Source: Clostridiaceae bacterium (lineage in GTDB: Bacteria; Bacillota; Clostridia; Lachnospirales; Lachnospiraceae). Taken from it: a stretch of DNA of 54,422 bases. The notes under the pieces are model-generated. The model made no database searches. It had not been told where the DNA came from and saw nothing but the letters and a program-made list of their open reading frames with translations. Of this stretch, positions 15,555 to 25,540 are shown piece by piece. The translations under genes were made by a program, and so were the position numbers. The stretch's first letter is position 1. Every line of letters starts with the position of its first letter. The stretch is from contig CAJTGF010000034.1 in NCBI GenBank assembly GCA_910575585.1, forward strand, positions 1 to 54,422, written 5' to 3'.

Positions 15555-18500
15555 TTATATGGAGCCTCCCACGCCTTTAAACTTCTCTACAAAAGCAGAT
15601 ATTTTCTGAAACACGGTTTGCTTTTTCGTTAAATACTTAGGATTCAATGGGCTCATTTTAGGCAGGACTTCATTAAGTTCCGTTCCATTTTCACTGGCAT
15701 ATTCTTTCTTTAACGAAGCGAGAATGTAGCGTCTTGCAGCTTCTTGGTTCAGTTCTTCCGCATGAATGAGTTCTTCTGCCTCTCTTTTTTGCCGGGCTTG
15801 GGCGAATAAGAAAAAGGCATCTATCATACTTACCTTATCCTCAATTTTATCTAAGTCTGTTTGATCAATAAAGTCAACCACCAAGCCTTCTTTTGCGCGA
15901 TTACCTACACTGGAACGGATCAAACGGCGAACATCTTCAACCAAAGTTTCTTTGTTTTGCGGCTTTTTATTTTTCTCAAAGATAAGTTCCAGAATATAAT
16001 CCAGATTTATCTCTTGTGATTTTAAAAGGTCAACCTCAAAGACAACATCATCCCAGTCAATCAACGATGCCTCTTTCTCCTTACCAACGCTTTTTTTGCA
16101 GATCCAGTCACGAATATCATTATAGGTCGAACAATAATCTTGAATAACGCTTTCTTCTGGCACAAAGATCCCTTGCATTGCACCAATTTCCTCATCACTT
16201 ACATAGCGGGCAGCCTGAAACGCTTTGATGGCTTTAGAATCCTGCAAATCAACGGACTGTAATGCTTTCAGGCTCGCAAACTCATCATAATTTTGAAGAA
16301 TATTTTCAACTCGCAAATACTCGCCAAATAACTTGGAAAAATCTTTTTTATCCTTCTCTGTCACGATTTCGTCCACATTCGGAAAGCGTTGGTTTAGCTC
16401 TTTTACCAGTTCGATATAACCGCGGCGGGCTTGGCCAGCAGCAATATCGGTGAAGCCTTTCATATACTCTTGATAGCTTTTTTCAAGCACAACATTTTTT
16501 GTATCGGTGTCGCCGAAAAGTGTGATGGCGTCAACGGTAGCTTCCCCCAAATCTCGAAAAGTAACAATGTTTCCGAAAGTCTTTGTTGAATCATAAATAC
16601 GGTTGGTTCTTGAAAATGCCTGAATTAATCCATGGTAACGAAGATTTTTATCCACAAACAGCGTGTTTAAAGTTGGCGCGTCAAAGCCCGTCAAAAACAT
16701 TCCGACCACAATCAAAAGATCTATTTCCTGTTTTCTTACACGATTTGCAAGGTCACGATAATAATTTTGAAACGCTTTCCTCTCCACGCCGAAATTCGTT
16801 TTGAACATAGTATTATAATTACTGATCGCGTAAGTTAGAAACTCTTTCGCGCTGCTATCCATAGCTGTGGGCTCAAATGTTTCGTCAACAAGTTCGCCAA
16901 TAGCATTTTGCTCTTCATTGGCCGCAAAGGAGAAAATCGTCGCGATTTTTAAGGGGTTTGGGCTGTCTTGCTGCAGGCTGTTCAAAGATTCATAGTAGAG
17001 CTTTGCCGCCTCAATACTGCTTACAGCAAACATGGCATTGAACCCTTTTGCCCCTCCATGAGAGCGATGTGTCTTTTCCCTGAAATTGTTCAGAATGTAC
17101 TGGGAAATCTCTTTGATCCTTTCTGGATGCAGCAGTGCCTCCTTTGTTTCGGCGGCAGTCAGCTTTTTCTCGTCCTGCTCCATTTCGATTGATCTGAATT
17201 TGGGGCGAACATCGTTATAATCAACTTTGAATTTAAGGACTTTTTCATCTCTGATGGCATCCGTAATAACATAAGAGTGCAATTCACGCCCAAATACAGA
17301 CGCCGTGGTCTCCGCCCCCAGGGCATTTTCAGGGAAAATAGGCGTGCCGGTGAACCCAAACTGGTAGTACTGCTTAAATCTCTTTTTAATATTTTTTTGC
17401 GCTTCGCCAAACTGTGAACGGTGCGCCTCGTCAAAAATGAAAACAACCTGCTTGTTATAGATTGACAGATCCGCTTCGCTTTTAATCAGATTATTTAGCT
17501 TCTGAATGGTAGTCACAATGATTTTATTATCATCTTTTTCAATATTGCGCTTTAACCCGGCGGTGTTTTCAGAGCCGTTTACGCTGTCGGGGGAAAAACG
17601 CTGATACTCTTTCATTGTCTGATAATCCAAGTCTTTTCTATCCACAACAAAAAGCACTTTATCTATGAAATCCAGTTCCGTTGCAAGCCGCGCGGCTTTA
17701 AAGCTGGTTAGCGTTTTCCCGCTGCCGGTGGTATGCCAGACGTATCCGCCGCTTTCATTGGTCCGCCATTTTTTAGCGTTATAAGAGCTTATAATCTTCC
17801 ATAAAATTCGTTCTGTTGCGGCAATCTGATAAGGACGCATAATAAGCAGGTTATCGCTGCTGTCAAAAACGGAATATCGTAAAAGCACGTTGAGCAATGT
17901 ATTTTTTTGAAAAAATGTTGCCGTAAAATCCTTCAAGTCTTTAATCAAGGAATTGTCTGACTTTGCCCAGTTCATGGTAAAGTCAAAACTGTTTTTATCT
18001 CGTTTTGTGGTGTTGGCAAAATAGCGGGTATCGGTTCCGTTGGAGATTACGAAGATCTGTAGGTATTTGAACAGAGAGTTTTCCCAATGGAAGCTCTCTT
18101 TGCTGTACCTATTTGCTTGGTTAAACGCTTCTTTGATGGAAATTCCGCGTTTTTTTAGCTCTATTTGAACCAAAGGAAGCCCGTTTACCAAAATGGTTAC
18201 ATCATATCGGTTGGCATAGCTTCCTGTTTGTTCAAATTGAGAAATAACCTGCAGCTTATTTTTTGCTATATCCTTTTTATTTACCAAATAGATGTTTTGA
18301 ATATGTCCATCGTCAAATACGAAGTCGTAGATATGATCGTTATGAATTTTACGGGTTTTGTCAATGTGGCTGTCACCGGGTCTATCTAAATACTCCTCGC
18401 AAAAGCGTCTCCACTCGTCATCGGAAAACTCCATTTTATTTAGCATCTGCAGCTGTACCCTGACATTTTCAATCATTGCTTTTGAGGTAGTTAGCTGCGG

Positions 18501-18653
18501 CAACGGTTCATAGCCCTGATCTGCCAAATCGGCGATGAACTCACGCTCTAAATCCGCTTCGGTCTGGTAGCCGGCGCCTTGCTGATCTATTTTTGTGTAC
18601 TTGTCTAAAACAATAAAGTTATTAGATTCAGCGATTGTTTTACAATCCGTCAT
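15555..18653 (-). CDS. hsdR: Type I restriction endonuclease, R subunit
   Basis: A 1032-residue motor and nuclease subunit. The PD-(D/E)xK nuclease is visible as [20 protein letters not shown] (Asp151, Glu165, Lys167). The SF2 translocase follows: Walker A HTTGSGKT (residues 309-314), [15 protein letters not shown] at 408-411, FGFTGTPIF, and the late motif [20 protein letters not shown] with [10 protein letters not shown]. The start is ATG 18653 behind GGGAGGA, overlapping the prrC stop as ATGA; an upstream TTG is part of that site. It needs HsdM2S for DNA recognition. Base composition is clearly AT-richer than the flanking genes, as for the whole cluster. Confidence 0.95.
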   Translation of the reverse strand: MTDCKTIAESNNFIVLDKYTKIDQQGAGYQTEADLEREFIADLADQGYEPLPQLTTSKAMIENVRVQLQMLNKMEFSDDEWRRFCEEYLDRPGDSHIDKTRKIHNDHIYDFVFDDGHIQNIYLVNKKDIAKNKLQVISQFEQTGSYANRYDVTILVNGLPLVQIELKKRGISIKEAFNQANRYSKESFHWENSLFKYLQIFVISNGTDTRYFANTTKRDKNSFDFTMNWAKSDNSLIKDLKDFTATFFQKNTLLNVLLRYSVFDSSDNLLIMRPYQIAATERILWKIISSYNAKKWRTNESGGYVWHTTGSGKTLTSFKAARLATELDFIDKVLFVVDRKDLDYQTMKEYQRFSPDSVNGSENTAGLKRNIEKDDNKIIVTTIQKLNNLIKSEADLSIYNKQVVFIFDEAHRSQFGEAQKNIKKRFKQYYQFGFTGTPIFPENALGAETTASVFGRELHSYVITDAIRDEKVLKFKVDYNDVRPKFRSIEMEQDEKKLTAAETKEALLHPERIKEISQYILNNFREKTHRSHGGAKGFNAMFAVSSIEAAKLYYESLNSLQQDSPNPLKIATIFSFAANEEQNAIGELVDETFEPTAMDSSAKEFLTYAISNYNTMFKTNFGVERKAFQNYYRDLANRVRKQEIDLLIVVGMFLTGFDAPTLNTLFVDKNLRYHGLIQAFSRTNRIYDSTKTFGNIVTFRDLGEATVDAITLFGDTDTKNVVLEKSYQEYMKGFTDIAAGQARRGYIELVKELNQRFPNVDEIVTEKDKKDFSKLFGEYLRVENILQNYDEFASLKALQSVDLQDSKAIKAFQAARYVSDEEIGAMQGIFVPEESVIQDYCSTYNDIRDWICKKSVGKEKEASLIDWDDVVFEVDLLKSQEINLDYILELIFEKNKKPQNKETLVEDVRRLIRSSVGNRAKEGLVVDFIDQTDLDKIEDKVSMIDAFFLFAQARQKREAEELIHAEELNQEAARRYILASLKKEYASENGTELNEVLPKMSPLNPKYLTKKQTVFQKISAFVEKFKGVGGSI

Positions 18654-19819
18654 ATATCTTCCTCCCAATGATTGAATTTGTGGTTTTTCTTAATCTCCCT
18701 TAATAAGTATGCCAAAACTCTTTTGTCATTTTGTGTTAGTTCAACAATTTCTTCCGCCGAATGTTTTGAATGGCTGGAGATATTAATAATTCTGCTCTCA
18801 TAGGGATTGGTTTTTCCATCTTCCATTTTAGGCAAAAGCTGTCCCCAGTTTTCATAACCTAAGAATGTTGAAGTTTTTTCTAAGATATTCCTAAGAAAAT
18901 TAAAATGGTACTTTTGTATTTGATTTGTCTGTATGGCCTTCTCAATTTCAGCTTTTAGAAATAGATGGTAAGAAAACGGCGCATCGTTAGGTTGTTCTGT
19001 TAAGTTATATTGACCATCCTCCTCTTTTTTAAAAAAGTATTTCTTAAATGTCGCTTTCTTAAACTCATTATGCAGTACATTATAGAAGAGAGGATTGTGG
19101 GTGGTAATAATAAACTTCAAGTCGGATTTGCTTTCTTTTATCAACTGTGCCAAATTAACTGCCAGTTCAATCAAATGGTTGTCATCTAATGAACTGACAG
19201 GATCATCTATAAATACATATTCCAACTGGTCAAATTGATGGGTTTCTCTATCATTTACATCCGGTTCATCTAAAACATGAACAACTTGTTCAAGAAGAGA
19301 ATAAAAAACACTCCAGACAAAGCAGCTTTCTTCGCCCTTGGAAATTTTGATATGGTCCGAACGCTCGTCATTACCACGCTCGTAGGAAAAAGTAACTTCT
19401 GTAAAAGCAGGTATTTTCTTTTCTGTCCCCTTATCTTCAATGGTATAAGACGCATTAAAATGCGGGGTTAATTTATCATCGATGTAATGCTGAAAAATTT
19501 CAATGACACGTCCATCCTGTCCTTGGTTCACGAAAATCCAATGTGTAAAATCATTGGGTTGTATTTTAAGCTTTGGCGCAATATCGTTGTCTAAATCGTT
19601 ATCCCAATAAAATAAATCCTCTGTAAAGGCATTATAATAAATGATTTTTTTACTGGCCAGCTCTCCATCCTCTGTATCTGCATCACTTTTAGGCGCAATC
19701 AGTTCTTTGAATTCTCTCGACAGCCTTGTTTTTCCGGTTCCATTAAAGGCATAAATTAGCTGCGCTTTTTTGCGGCAATTTTTTAACTCCTTTGCGATTT
19801 CATTTAAACTTTTTCCCAT
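18650..19819 (-). CDS. prrC: PrrC-type anticodon nuclease
   Basis: A 389-residue homologue of Escherichia coli PrrC, which is held silent by a type IC restriction complex and cuts tRNA-Lys in the anticodon loop when a phage peptide inhibits that complex. The ABC-like NTPase half has Walker [11 protein letters not shown] (27-31), [16 protein letters not shown], a signature-like SKGEES and Walker [14 protein letters not shown], then TTH. The nuclease half keeps the Arg310-x3-Glu314 pair in FLRNILEK and His350 in ISSHSKHS, matching the catalytic triad known for PrrC (Arg320, Glu324, His356). Start ATG 19819 lies one base after the hsdS stop; an upstream ATG lies inside hsdS. Position between hsdS and hsdR matches the prr locus. 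Confidence 0.9.
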   Translation of the reverse strand: MGKSLNEIAKELKNCRKKAQLIYAFNGTGKTRLSREFKELIAPKSDADTEDGELASKKIIYYNAFTEDLFYWDNDLDNDIAPKLKIQPNDFTHWIFVNQGQDGRVIEIFQHYIDDKLTPHFNASYTIEDKGTEKKIPAFTEVTFSYERGNDERSDHIKISKGEESCFVWSVFYSLLEQVVHVLDEPDVNDRETHQFDQLEYVFIDDPVSSLDDNHLIELAVNLAQLIKESKSDLKFIITTHNPLFYNVLHNEFKKATFKKYFFKKEEDGQYNLTEQPNDAPFSYHLFLKAEIEKAIQTNQIQKYHFNFLRNILEKTSTFLGYENWGQLLPKMEDGKTNPYESRIINISSHSKHSAEEIVELTQNDKRVLAYLLREIKKNHKFNHWEEDI

Positions 19820-19820
19820 A

Positions 19821-21011
19821 TTACACCTCGAATTCATCCTTCGGAAAGGTAAACAGTTTATCACGGTAGTATTCATATTGTTGCTGTCTTGCCTTTATCT
19901 CGGCAGGCAGCCCCCTTGAAATATCGTTGCAAAGGGTGTCGAAGCGGTCTAGGATCTTCACTACTTTTCGCTGTTGATCAAGACTTGGGACAGAAGCAAC
20001 TAAATTTTCAATCGTTCCAACAGCCAATCCAGGCTGAGCTCCTTGTGTTTTATATCGGTTTAAATTCATAACTGTGAGTAAGTAGAACAGATAACGCGGT
20101 TCGTATTCGCCTAAGGATTCAACAACTACCGCGTGTTCCGTAGCATAAAATGTCCCCGTTGCATAACAAACATTTCCACAGAGCGCTCCCTGTCTGCCAA
20201 TAATGGGATATTCACCGTGGTGGCTCTGCTCAGCCACATAGCCTCGAGTACCATTTCCGCCGAAACAAGAATACGGGTGCTCTGTATCTCTGATTTCAGA
20301 GAGCATCGCCGGTTTAATTGCTCTGCCCGATTTCATTCTACAAGTATCTCCAAGCCTTTTCATTTTTGCGCCAGTGGTGTTTGAAAGTAAGCTATCCCTG
20401 TAAAACTCATACTGTTTTTTTCTCTCTGTAAGCTCCTCTGCAAGCTCCTTTGTAAGCTCTGTAAACTTGTCTAATACGCAGACAATTTCCTCTTGCACAG
20501 GGAGAGGCGGAAGGGGGATTATTACTTTTGCCATTTTATCTTTTGATACATTAAATCTTGTGACTCCACTTGCCGTTTTTCCAATTTGACGCCGTAAATT
20601 TTGAGAACGGAACAAATGCTTCGCAAAATCAGGTTTCATAAGATTAATATCATTAAATCGGTAAAAAAAACAAAAACTATTAAGATAAAGCGGTTTTTCT
20701 GGTTTTTTCGTTACAACGGATGAAAAGCCGCATTCATCTGGCGTTTCTGATGAGCCGGTAAATACGATATCCCCATATTCTAAAGTTCTTTGGTTTTCCC
20801 CTTCTGCTATTTTTACAGTATCATCAGGATTAATGTTCAATGCTAAATTTGAATACACATTTTTATAAGTAATAAATGCCGCGTTACCATCTGAAAAATC
20901 AGACTTAGATTTCCCCGTTAAGCCGCCATAAAACTTTCCTAAATCACCCAGGCTTTGATACTTCACCCCATTCGGACAAAGCTGCTTTATAAGTTCATCG
21001 ATTCTACCCAT
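19821..21011 (-). CDS. hsdS: Type I restriction specificity subunit S
   Basis: About 396 residues with two target-recognition domains, each followed by a conserved coiled-coil spacer: [20 protein letters not shown] ... [14 protein letters not shown] and [16 protein letters not shown] ... [15 protein letters not shown]. The two halves recognise the two parts of a split target; the target cannot be read from sequence. ATG 21011 (or 21014) follows GAGGTG and overlaps or abuts the hsdM stop, so translation is coupled. The full two-TRD form is intact. No second hsdS copy or recombinase for shuffling lies nearby. Confidence 0.93.
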   Translation of the reverse strand: MGRIDELIKQLCPNGVKYQSLGDLGKFYGGLTGKSKSDFSDGNAAFITYKNVYSNLALNINPDDTVKIAEGENQRTLEYGDIVFTGSSETPDECGFSSVVTKKPEKPLYLNSFCFFYRFNDINLMKPDFAKHLFRSQNLRRQIGKTASGVTRFNVSKDKMAKVIIPLPPLPVQEEIVCVLDKFTELTKELAEELTERKKQYEFYRDSLLSNTTGAKMKRLGDTCRMKSGRAIKPAMLSEIRDTEHPYSCFGGNGTRGYVAEQSHHGEYPIIGRQGALCGNVCYATGTFYATEHAVVVESLGEYEPRYLFYLLTVMNLNRYKTQGAQPGLAVGTIENLVASVPSLDQQRKVVKILDRFDTLCNDISRGLPAEIKARQQQYEYYRDKLFTFPKDEFEV

Positions 21012-21013
21012 CA

Positions 21014-22561
21014 TCACACCTCGATTTCCGCAATAATCTCATCTATCTCAGCACGAAGTTTATCAATTTTTGCAACTGTTGTTTTGATTTTTGCGTTCAG
21101 CGCATTGATGTCAATGACTTCTCTGGTGTCCTTTGCCTCTACATAAGAGCTTACAGAAAGATTATAGTTCTCTTCTGCGATCTTATCCTTATCGACTAAC
21201 TTTGTTACATAGTCAATATCTTCTTTACGGTCAAACAACGTGACGATCTTTTCAATATGGTCTTCTGTCAGCACGTTGTTATTGGTCTCTTTTTTGAAAA
21301 AGTCATCGCCGCTGGCATCAATAAACTGCACTTTTGTGTCGCTCTTGTGCTTGGACAAAACCAAGATATTAACAGCAATCGAGGTACCGAAAAAAAGATT
21401 TGGGGCCAGAGAGATAACCGTTTCCACAAAGTTATTGTCAATCAAATATTTTCTGATTTTCTGCTCTGCGCCGCCACGGTAAAAGATACCGGGAAAACAG
21501 ACCATGGCCGCGCGTCCTTTGACCGAAAGATAGCTCAGGCTATGGAGCACAAAAGCGAAATCCGCCTTAGACTTTGGCGCAAGAACGCCTGCCGGCGCAA
21601 AGCGTTCATCGTTAATGAGAGTTGGGTCGTCGCTGCCGATCCAGTTAATGGAGTAGGGCGGGTTGGATACAATGGCATCAAATGGCTTATGGTTTCCAAA
21701 TTGGGGATCTGTCAAGGTGTTGCCCAGCACAATATGAAATTTGTCGTAATTGATATTATGCAAAAACATATTCATACGAGCCAGGTTATACGTTGTATGA
21801 TTGATTTCCTGCCCAAAGAAACCGTCTTCAATAATATGAGCATCAAATTGCTTTTTCGCTTGCAGCAGCAATGAGCCTGAACCGGCTGCCGGGTCGTAAA
21901 TCTTGTTAATGGTAGTTTGCTTGTGGACTGCCAGCTTCGCGATGAGTTTAGATACACATTGGGGCGTAAAAAACTCTCCCCCCGATTTGCCTGCATTGGC
22001 GGCATAATTAGAGATTAAATACTCGTATGCATCGCCAAAAAGGTCAATTTGATTATCCTCAAACTTGCCAAAATCCAGCTGTTCCACACCTTTGATGACA
22101 GCGGCTAAACGGCTATTTTTATCTTTGACTGTATTCCCCAAACGATTGCTTGTGGTATCAAAATCGGCAAATAATCCTTTAATATCCAGCTCGGAAGGAT
22201 AGCCGTTGGCTGAGTTTTCAATGGCATCAAATATTTTTTTTAATTCGGTATTTAAGCTATCGTTTGTATCTGCGCTTTTCGCAATGTTGGCAAACAACTG
22301 GCTGGGGTAGATAAAATATCCTTTGGTTTTGATTGCGTCTTCTTTAATTTCTTTGGTTATGATGCTATCGTCAAGTTCCGCGTACTTGATACTCTCATCT
22401 CCGCCTTCCATGTAATTAGAAAAGTGTTCGCTGATAAAGCGATAAAAAAGTGTTCCTAAAACGTATTGCTTAAAATCCCATCCATCGACAGAACCTCGAA
22501 CATCGTTGGCTATTTTCCAAATATTAGATTGCAGTTTTGCTCTCTGTTCTGCGCTTGACAT
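21014..22561 (-). CDS. hsdM: Type I restriction methyltransferase subunit M
   Basis: A 515-residue N6-adenine methylase. SAM-binding motif I is [12 protein letters not shown] (residues 223-234) and catalytic motif IV is SNPPYS (around 300). The N-terminal helical domain [20 protein letters not shown] and C-terminal coiled coil ([20 protein letters not shown]) are both present. It protects host DNA and forms the M2S core. ATG 22561 follows GGAGG at seven bases and is two bases beyond the stop of a 28-codon upstream frame. It matches the type IC-like family, the family linked to prrC in E. coli. Confidence 0.95.
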   Translation of the reverse strand: MSSAEQRAKLQSNIWKIANDVRGSVDGWDFKQYVLGTLFYRFISEHFSNYMEGGDESIKYAELDDSIITKEIKEDAIKTKGYFIYPSQLFANIAKSADTNDSLNTELKKIFDAIENSANGYPSELDIKGLFADFDTTSNRLGNTVKDKNSRLAAVIKGVEQLDFGKFEDNQIDLFGDAYEYLISNYAANAGKSGGEFFTPQCVSKLIAKLAVHKQTTINKIYDPAAGSGSLLLQAKKQFDAHIIEDGFFGQEINHTTYNLARMNMFLHNINYDKFHIVLGNTLTDPQFGNHKPFDAIVSNPPYSINWIGSDDPTLINDERFAPAGVLAPKSKADFAFVLHSLSYLSVKGRAAMVCFPGIFYRGGAEQKIRKYLIDNNFVETVISLAPNLFFGTSIAVNILVLSKHKSDTKVQFIDASGDDFFKKETNNNVLTEDHIEKIVTLFDRKEDIDYVTKLVDKDKIAEENYNLSVSSYVEAKDTREVIDINALNAKIKTTVAKIDKLRAEIDEIIAEIEV

Positions 22562-22563
22562 TT

Positions 22564-22650
22564 TTATTCCTCCATATGATCATACTGAGCAATACGAAAC
22601 CGTTGAAGGTCTGAGATTGCTTCATTTTTGCCGTTGTCGTATTTGCCCAT
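22564..22650 (-). CDS. Possible small leader protein upstream of hsdM
   Basis: A 28-residue frame, [20 protein letters not shown] then AQYDHMEE, ends two bases before the hsdM start and contains its ribosome-binding site. It lacks its own strong site. A good GGAGG and ATG lie at 22676 in another frame; removing two bases of the GAGA run there would give MSDIETGT joined in frame, hinting at a frameshifted ~37-residue original. Function unknown; in this place a control or antirestriction-like peptide or coupling leader is conceivable. Confidence 0.4.
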   Translation of the reverse strand: MGKYDNGKNEAISDLQRFRIAQYDHMEE

Positions 22651-22703
22651 GGTTCCGGTTTCAATATCTCACTCATTGAAAACCCTCCGTTTCTTAAACA
22701 TTG

Positions 22704-22709
22704 ATTATA
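22704..22709 (-). promoter_or_regulatory. -10 element of the hsd-prrC operon
   Basis: TGCTATAAT on the minus strand is a perfect extended -10. No strong -35 is seen at 17 bases, which the extended -10 can offset. The small leader frame and hsdM follow directly. Confidence 0.55.
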
Positions 22710-22857
22710 GCATAAACAGCACTAAAAATGTAGGGATTTTACACAATTTAACGATGATAACGAAAATTATACAAAACAAATAGCACCCCCAAAGAGATGC
22801 TGTTTGTTAAAGTCATTTATCCGCTTTGAATCGTATACAGAGGCTTGCAACGTTCTG

Positions 22858-23994
22858 TTACAAAACCATTTCCTTTTTATCAAGATCCGCCTGAACCTGC
22901 TCCAAATCCTGCCGGATAGCCAGCTTCTGAGGACAAGCAGCCTCGCACTTCCCGCATTTTACACAGTTTTTCGCCTGGTGGCTTTCCCCGATATTGTTCT
23001 CCCAGTCCTGTTTTACCAGGTTATAATTCTGGTAAATGTGGTAATTGTTCCACACCCCAAAGCACCCCGGAATGTCGACTCCTGCCGGACAGGGCATACA
23101 ATACCGACAGCCTGTGCAGCCGTTCTTAACCCGTCCTCTCATGGTGTTTACCACATCTTCAATAACCGCTTTCTCCTCCAGGGACAGGGACCGAAAGTCC
23201 TGGAAAGTCTTTAAATTGTCCTGCACCTGCTCCATGGAGGACATGCCGCTTAAGATGACCTTCACATTGGGGAAGGTCCCTACCCAGCGAAGGGCAAAGG
23301 AAGCCGGGGACGCGTCTTTGTCCAGCTTTCTGAATTTTTCGGTAATATCCTCGGAAAACGCCGCCAGCCTGCCGCCTTTTATGGGCTCCATGATGATCAG
23401 AGGCACCTGTTTTTCGGCTGCCAGCTCATACCCCTTTAAGCCTGCCTGCTCCTGGGTGTCCATGTAGTTAAACTGGATCTGGCAGAAATCCCAGTCCCTG
23501 TAGCTTAACACCTCCTCAAACACCTCGTAGCTGTCATGGAAAGAAAAACCCAGATACCGGATCTTCCCCTTCTCCTTCAGCTTCTCCAGAACCTGTATAC
23601 AGCCCATGTCTCTCATCTTATCCCACCGCTCTTTGTTGACAGCGTGCATGAGATAAAAATCCACATGGTCCGTCTGAAGCTTTGTAAGCTGCTCCTCAAA
23701 GATCGCCTCCACGTCCTCCAGACGATCCACCTTCCAAAGAGGCAGTTTTGTGGCCAGGTAAAAGGAATTACGGTCATATTTTTTCAGGGCCTTTCCCACC
23801 ACGATCTCACTGCTGCCCTGATGATATGGGTAAGCGGTGTCTATGTAATTGACCCCCGCAGCTATGGCCGCGTCCAGCATCCGCTCCGCCTCCGGCTCGT
23901 CAATATTTCCCTCCGGCGTGGTCGGGAAACGCATGCTGCCAAATCCCAGAAGGGATGTGTCAATACCAAGGTTTTCGAATCTTCTTTTTTCCAT
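22858..23994 (-). CDS. Aldo/keto reductase with C-terminal 4Fe-4S clusters
   Basis: A 378-residue protein: an AKR barrel (tetrad Asp/Tyr in NYIDTAYPYHQG, Lys in YLATKLPLW, His in DFYLMHAVNKE) fused to a ferredoxin-like tail with CTGCRYCMPCPAGVDIP and CVKCGKCEAACPQKL. This combination is common in anaerobes and is thought to couple NAD(P)H-dependent reduction to an Fe-S electron carrier. ATG 23994 follows AAAGGAG. It lies 40 bases after a sugar-isomerase-like gene, so the two probably form an operon that converts a sugar or polyol. Confidence 0.9.
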   Translation of the reverse strand: MEKRRFENLGIDTSLLGFGSMRFPTTPEGNIDEPEAERMLDAAIAAGVNYIDTAYPYHQGSSEIVVGKALKKYDRNSFYLATKLPLWKVDRLEDVEAIFEEQLTKLQTDHVDFYLMHAVNKERWDKMRDMGCIQVLEKLKEKGKIRYLGFSFHDSYEVFEEVLSYRDWDFCQIQFNYMDTQEQAGLKGYELAAEKQVPLIIMEPIKGGRLAAFSEDITEKFRKLDKDASPASFALRWVGTFPNVKVILSGMSSMEQVQDNLKTFQDFRSLSLEEKAVIEDVVNTMRGRVKNGCTGCRYCMPCPAGVDIPGCFGVWNNYHIYQNYNLVKQDWENNIGESHQAKNCVKCGKCEAACPQKLAIRQDLEQVQADLDKKEMVL

Positions 23995-24034
23995 GGGCTT
24001 GTTCTCCTTTATCTACAAATTTTTTCAGCCTGTC

Positions 24035-24874
24035 TTATACCCTGTCATAAACCCCCTGCAGATATTCCACATCCCCATGATACCTCTGGGGATTGGAATT
24101 CTCCAAAAGCATGGCAATATAAGGTTTCTGCTCTTTCACCTTCTTCATCAGCGTCTCAAAATGCAGCAGCCCGGTTCCCACATAGGCAAACTCCGGCTCC
24201 CCGTCTTTCATAACAAAATCCTTCACATGGATCACGGATATCCTGTCCCCGTACAGCTTAAACGCGTCCTCGATTACCTGGTCCTGATTCTGATGATTCT
24301 CCCTGCTGATAAGATTCACCGGGTCCAGGATCGCCTCCACATTAGGGGAATCGATATCCTCCAGAAACCGCCTCATCATCTCCGGGCAGTACAGGGTGTG
24401 ATCATGAACCGCCTCAATCCCCACGATAACGCCAAGCTTCTCGGCAGCGGACACAATTTGTCTCATGCTCTTTAACAGAAGCTGGTAGCACCCTTCCGTG
24501 TAGGTATAGGGTACAACGTCAAAGGCCGCGCTGTAACGCCCTGTCTCCGTCCCTACCATGTCAGCCCCCATGGCTTTGGCGTACTTTAAGTGCTCGATAA
24601 ACTTGCTCACTTCCGCCTGCCGCGTCTTCTCAACCGGGTTAACAGGATTGATATAGCAGCCGAGAACCGCCACATGAATATCCCGCTCCTTTAGCTTCCT
24701 GCCGATAAGGCGTCCGAATCCCGGGGAATAATGGCCATAATTAAAATCATAACCGGAAACGGACTTTCCCAGAGCCAGCTGGATCTGGTCAATACCATTA
24801 TTCTTTACCGCGTCAAACACGGTATCCATATCTGCCTTTGGACAGATATCATGACATCTCATTCCAAAATTCAT
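24035..24874 (-). CDS. Xylose-isomerase-like TIM barrel (sugar phosphate isomerase/epimerase)
   Basis: 279 residues of the AP endonuclease 2 / IolE-IolI-type barrel. Metal-binding residues appear in LGVIVGIEAVHDHTLY, VEAILDPVNLIS, ISVIHVKDFVM and YVGTGLLHFETLM, and the last glutamate in YIAMLLENSNPQ. These enzymes isomerise or epimerise keto sugars or inosose; the substrate is not determinable here. ATG 24874 follows GGAGAGGGTGG. It is the first gene of an operon with the Fe-S aldo/keto reductase. Confidence 0.85.
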   Translation of the reverse strand: MNFGMRCHDICPKADMDTVFDAVKNNGIDQIQLALGKSVSGYDFNYGHYSPGFGRLIGRKLKERDIHVAVLGCYINPVNPVEKTRQAEVSKFIEHLKYAKAMGADMVGTETGRYSAAFDVVPYTYTEGCYQLLLKSMRQIVSAAEKLGVIVGIEAVHDHTLYCPEMMRRFLEDIDSPNVEAILDPVNLISRENHQNQDQVIEDAFKLYGDRISVIHVKDFVMKDGEPEFAYVGTGLLHFETLMKKVKEQKPYIAMLLENSNPQRYHGDVEYLQGVYDRV

Positions 24875-25088
24875 ATGATTACCACCCTCTCCTGGTTTTC
24901 TGCCCCACTCTATAACTGTTTGGCAGCTTTATAGTTTGTACTCTTATTTCCCAACAGGCGTTTTGCCTTATGATCCTCTTGCGCATCCTGGCCTGCCGCG
25001 CCGGCCTCATTTTTTATCTCTGTATCCCGCCAAAATCATTATACCCTGAAATCCTGGTCATATCAATTAGATTCTGGTACATTACCAT

Positions 25089-25129
25089 AAAAAAAGCCTC
25101 TGCCGCATTTTATCACGGCAGAGGCTTTT
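25089..25129 (-). terminator. Intrinsic terminator
   Basis: AAAAGCCTCTGCCG (25092-25105) pairs perfectly with CGGCAGAGGCTTTT (25116-25129) around ten bases; on the minus strand the stem is followed by TTTTTTTATGG. It should end transcription of the 1010-residue gene upstream on the minus strand, and may work in both directions. Confidence 0.8.
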
Positions 25130-25168
25130 GGTTCAAGGAAGATTTTAAGTTCCGCAAGAAGAAAAATT

Positions 25169-25331
25169 ATGTACTCTCGGAGTCTCTTTGTGCCTGATTT
25201 TTCGAGATGATTTTTTGTCAGATGTGCATCAATTTATGAGGCGTACGTGGAACGTACGTTGATTAAATTTAGGTGCATATGACGGAAAATCATCCACACA
25301 GGCAGGTGCAAGAGAGATTCCGAGCATACAT
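25169..25331. repeat. P2 palindromic element, copy 2
   Basis: Same orientation as copy 1. Ends ATGTACTCTCGGAGTCTCT and AGAGATTCCGAGCATACAT are inverted; inner parts TGTCAGATGTGCAT and ATGTGCATATGACG-like blocks flank a GCGTACGTGGAACGTACGT centre, itself a short palindrome. It lies between the terminator and the end of the 1010-residue gene. Confidence 0.75.
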
Positions 25332-25540
25332 AAATTATAGGAAGCAGGGCCGTGTCCATCCACGGGCCTTCCATGTCAGCCGCATGCCTGATCCTCACCG
25401 CGCTTCCGCCCGGTCTGTCCTGTTTCACCGCCAAGTTTCTTCCGGTGAAACAGGAGAACCGGGAAAGACTGTCTCGCGTCTATCATATGGAAAACTGGCG
25501 ACTCTGCATAGGCCGCTATGGCGATAACTCCTCCAATCCC

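Larger units (their letters stand above)
24875..25540. other. Intergenic region with terminator and P2 copy
   Basis: No gene is supported in these ~660 bases. The region holds the terminator at 25089-25129 and P2 copy 2 at 25169-25331. The stretch 25332-25540 is open on the + strand only as a shadow of the large minus-strand gene and its flank. Confidence 0.45.

Noticed and set aside
19821-21011. Phase-variable hsdS shuffling system
   Set aside because: Only one full hsdS gene, no inverted hsdS copies and no recombinase gene nearby.
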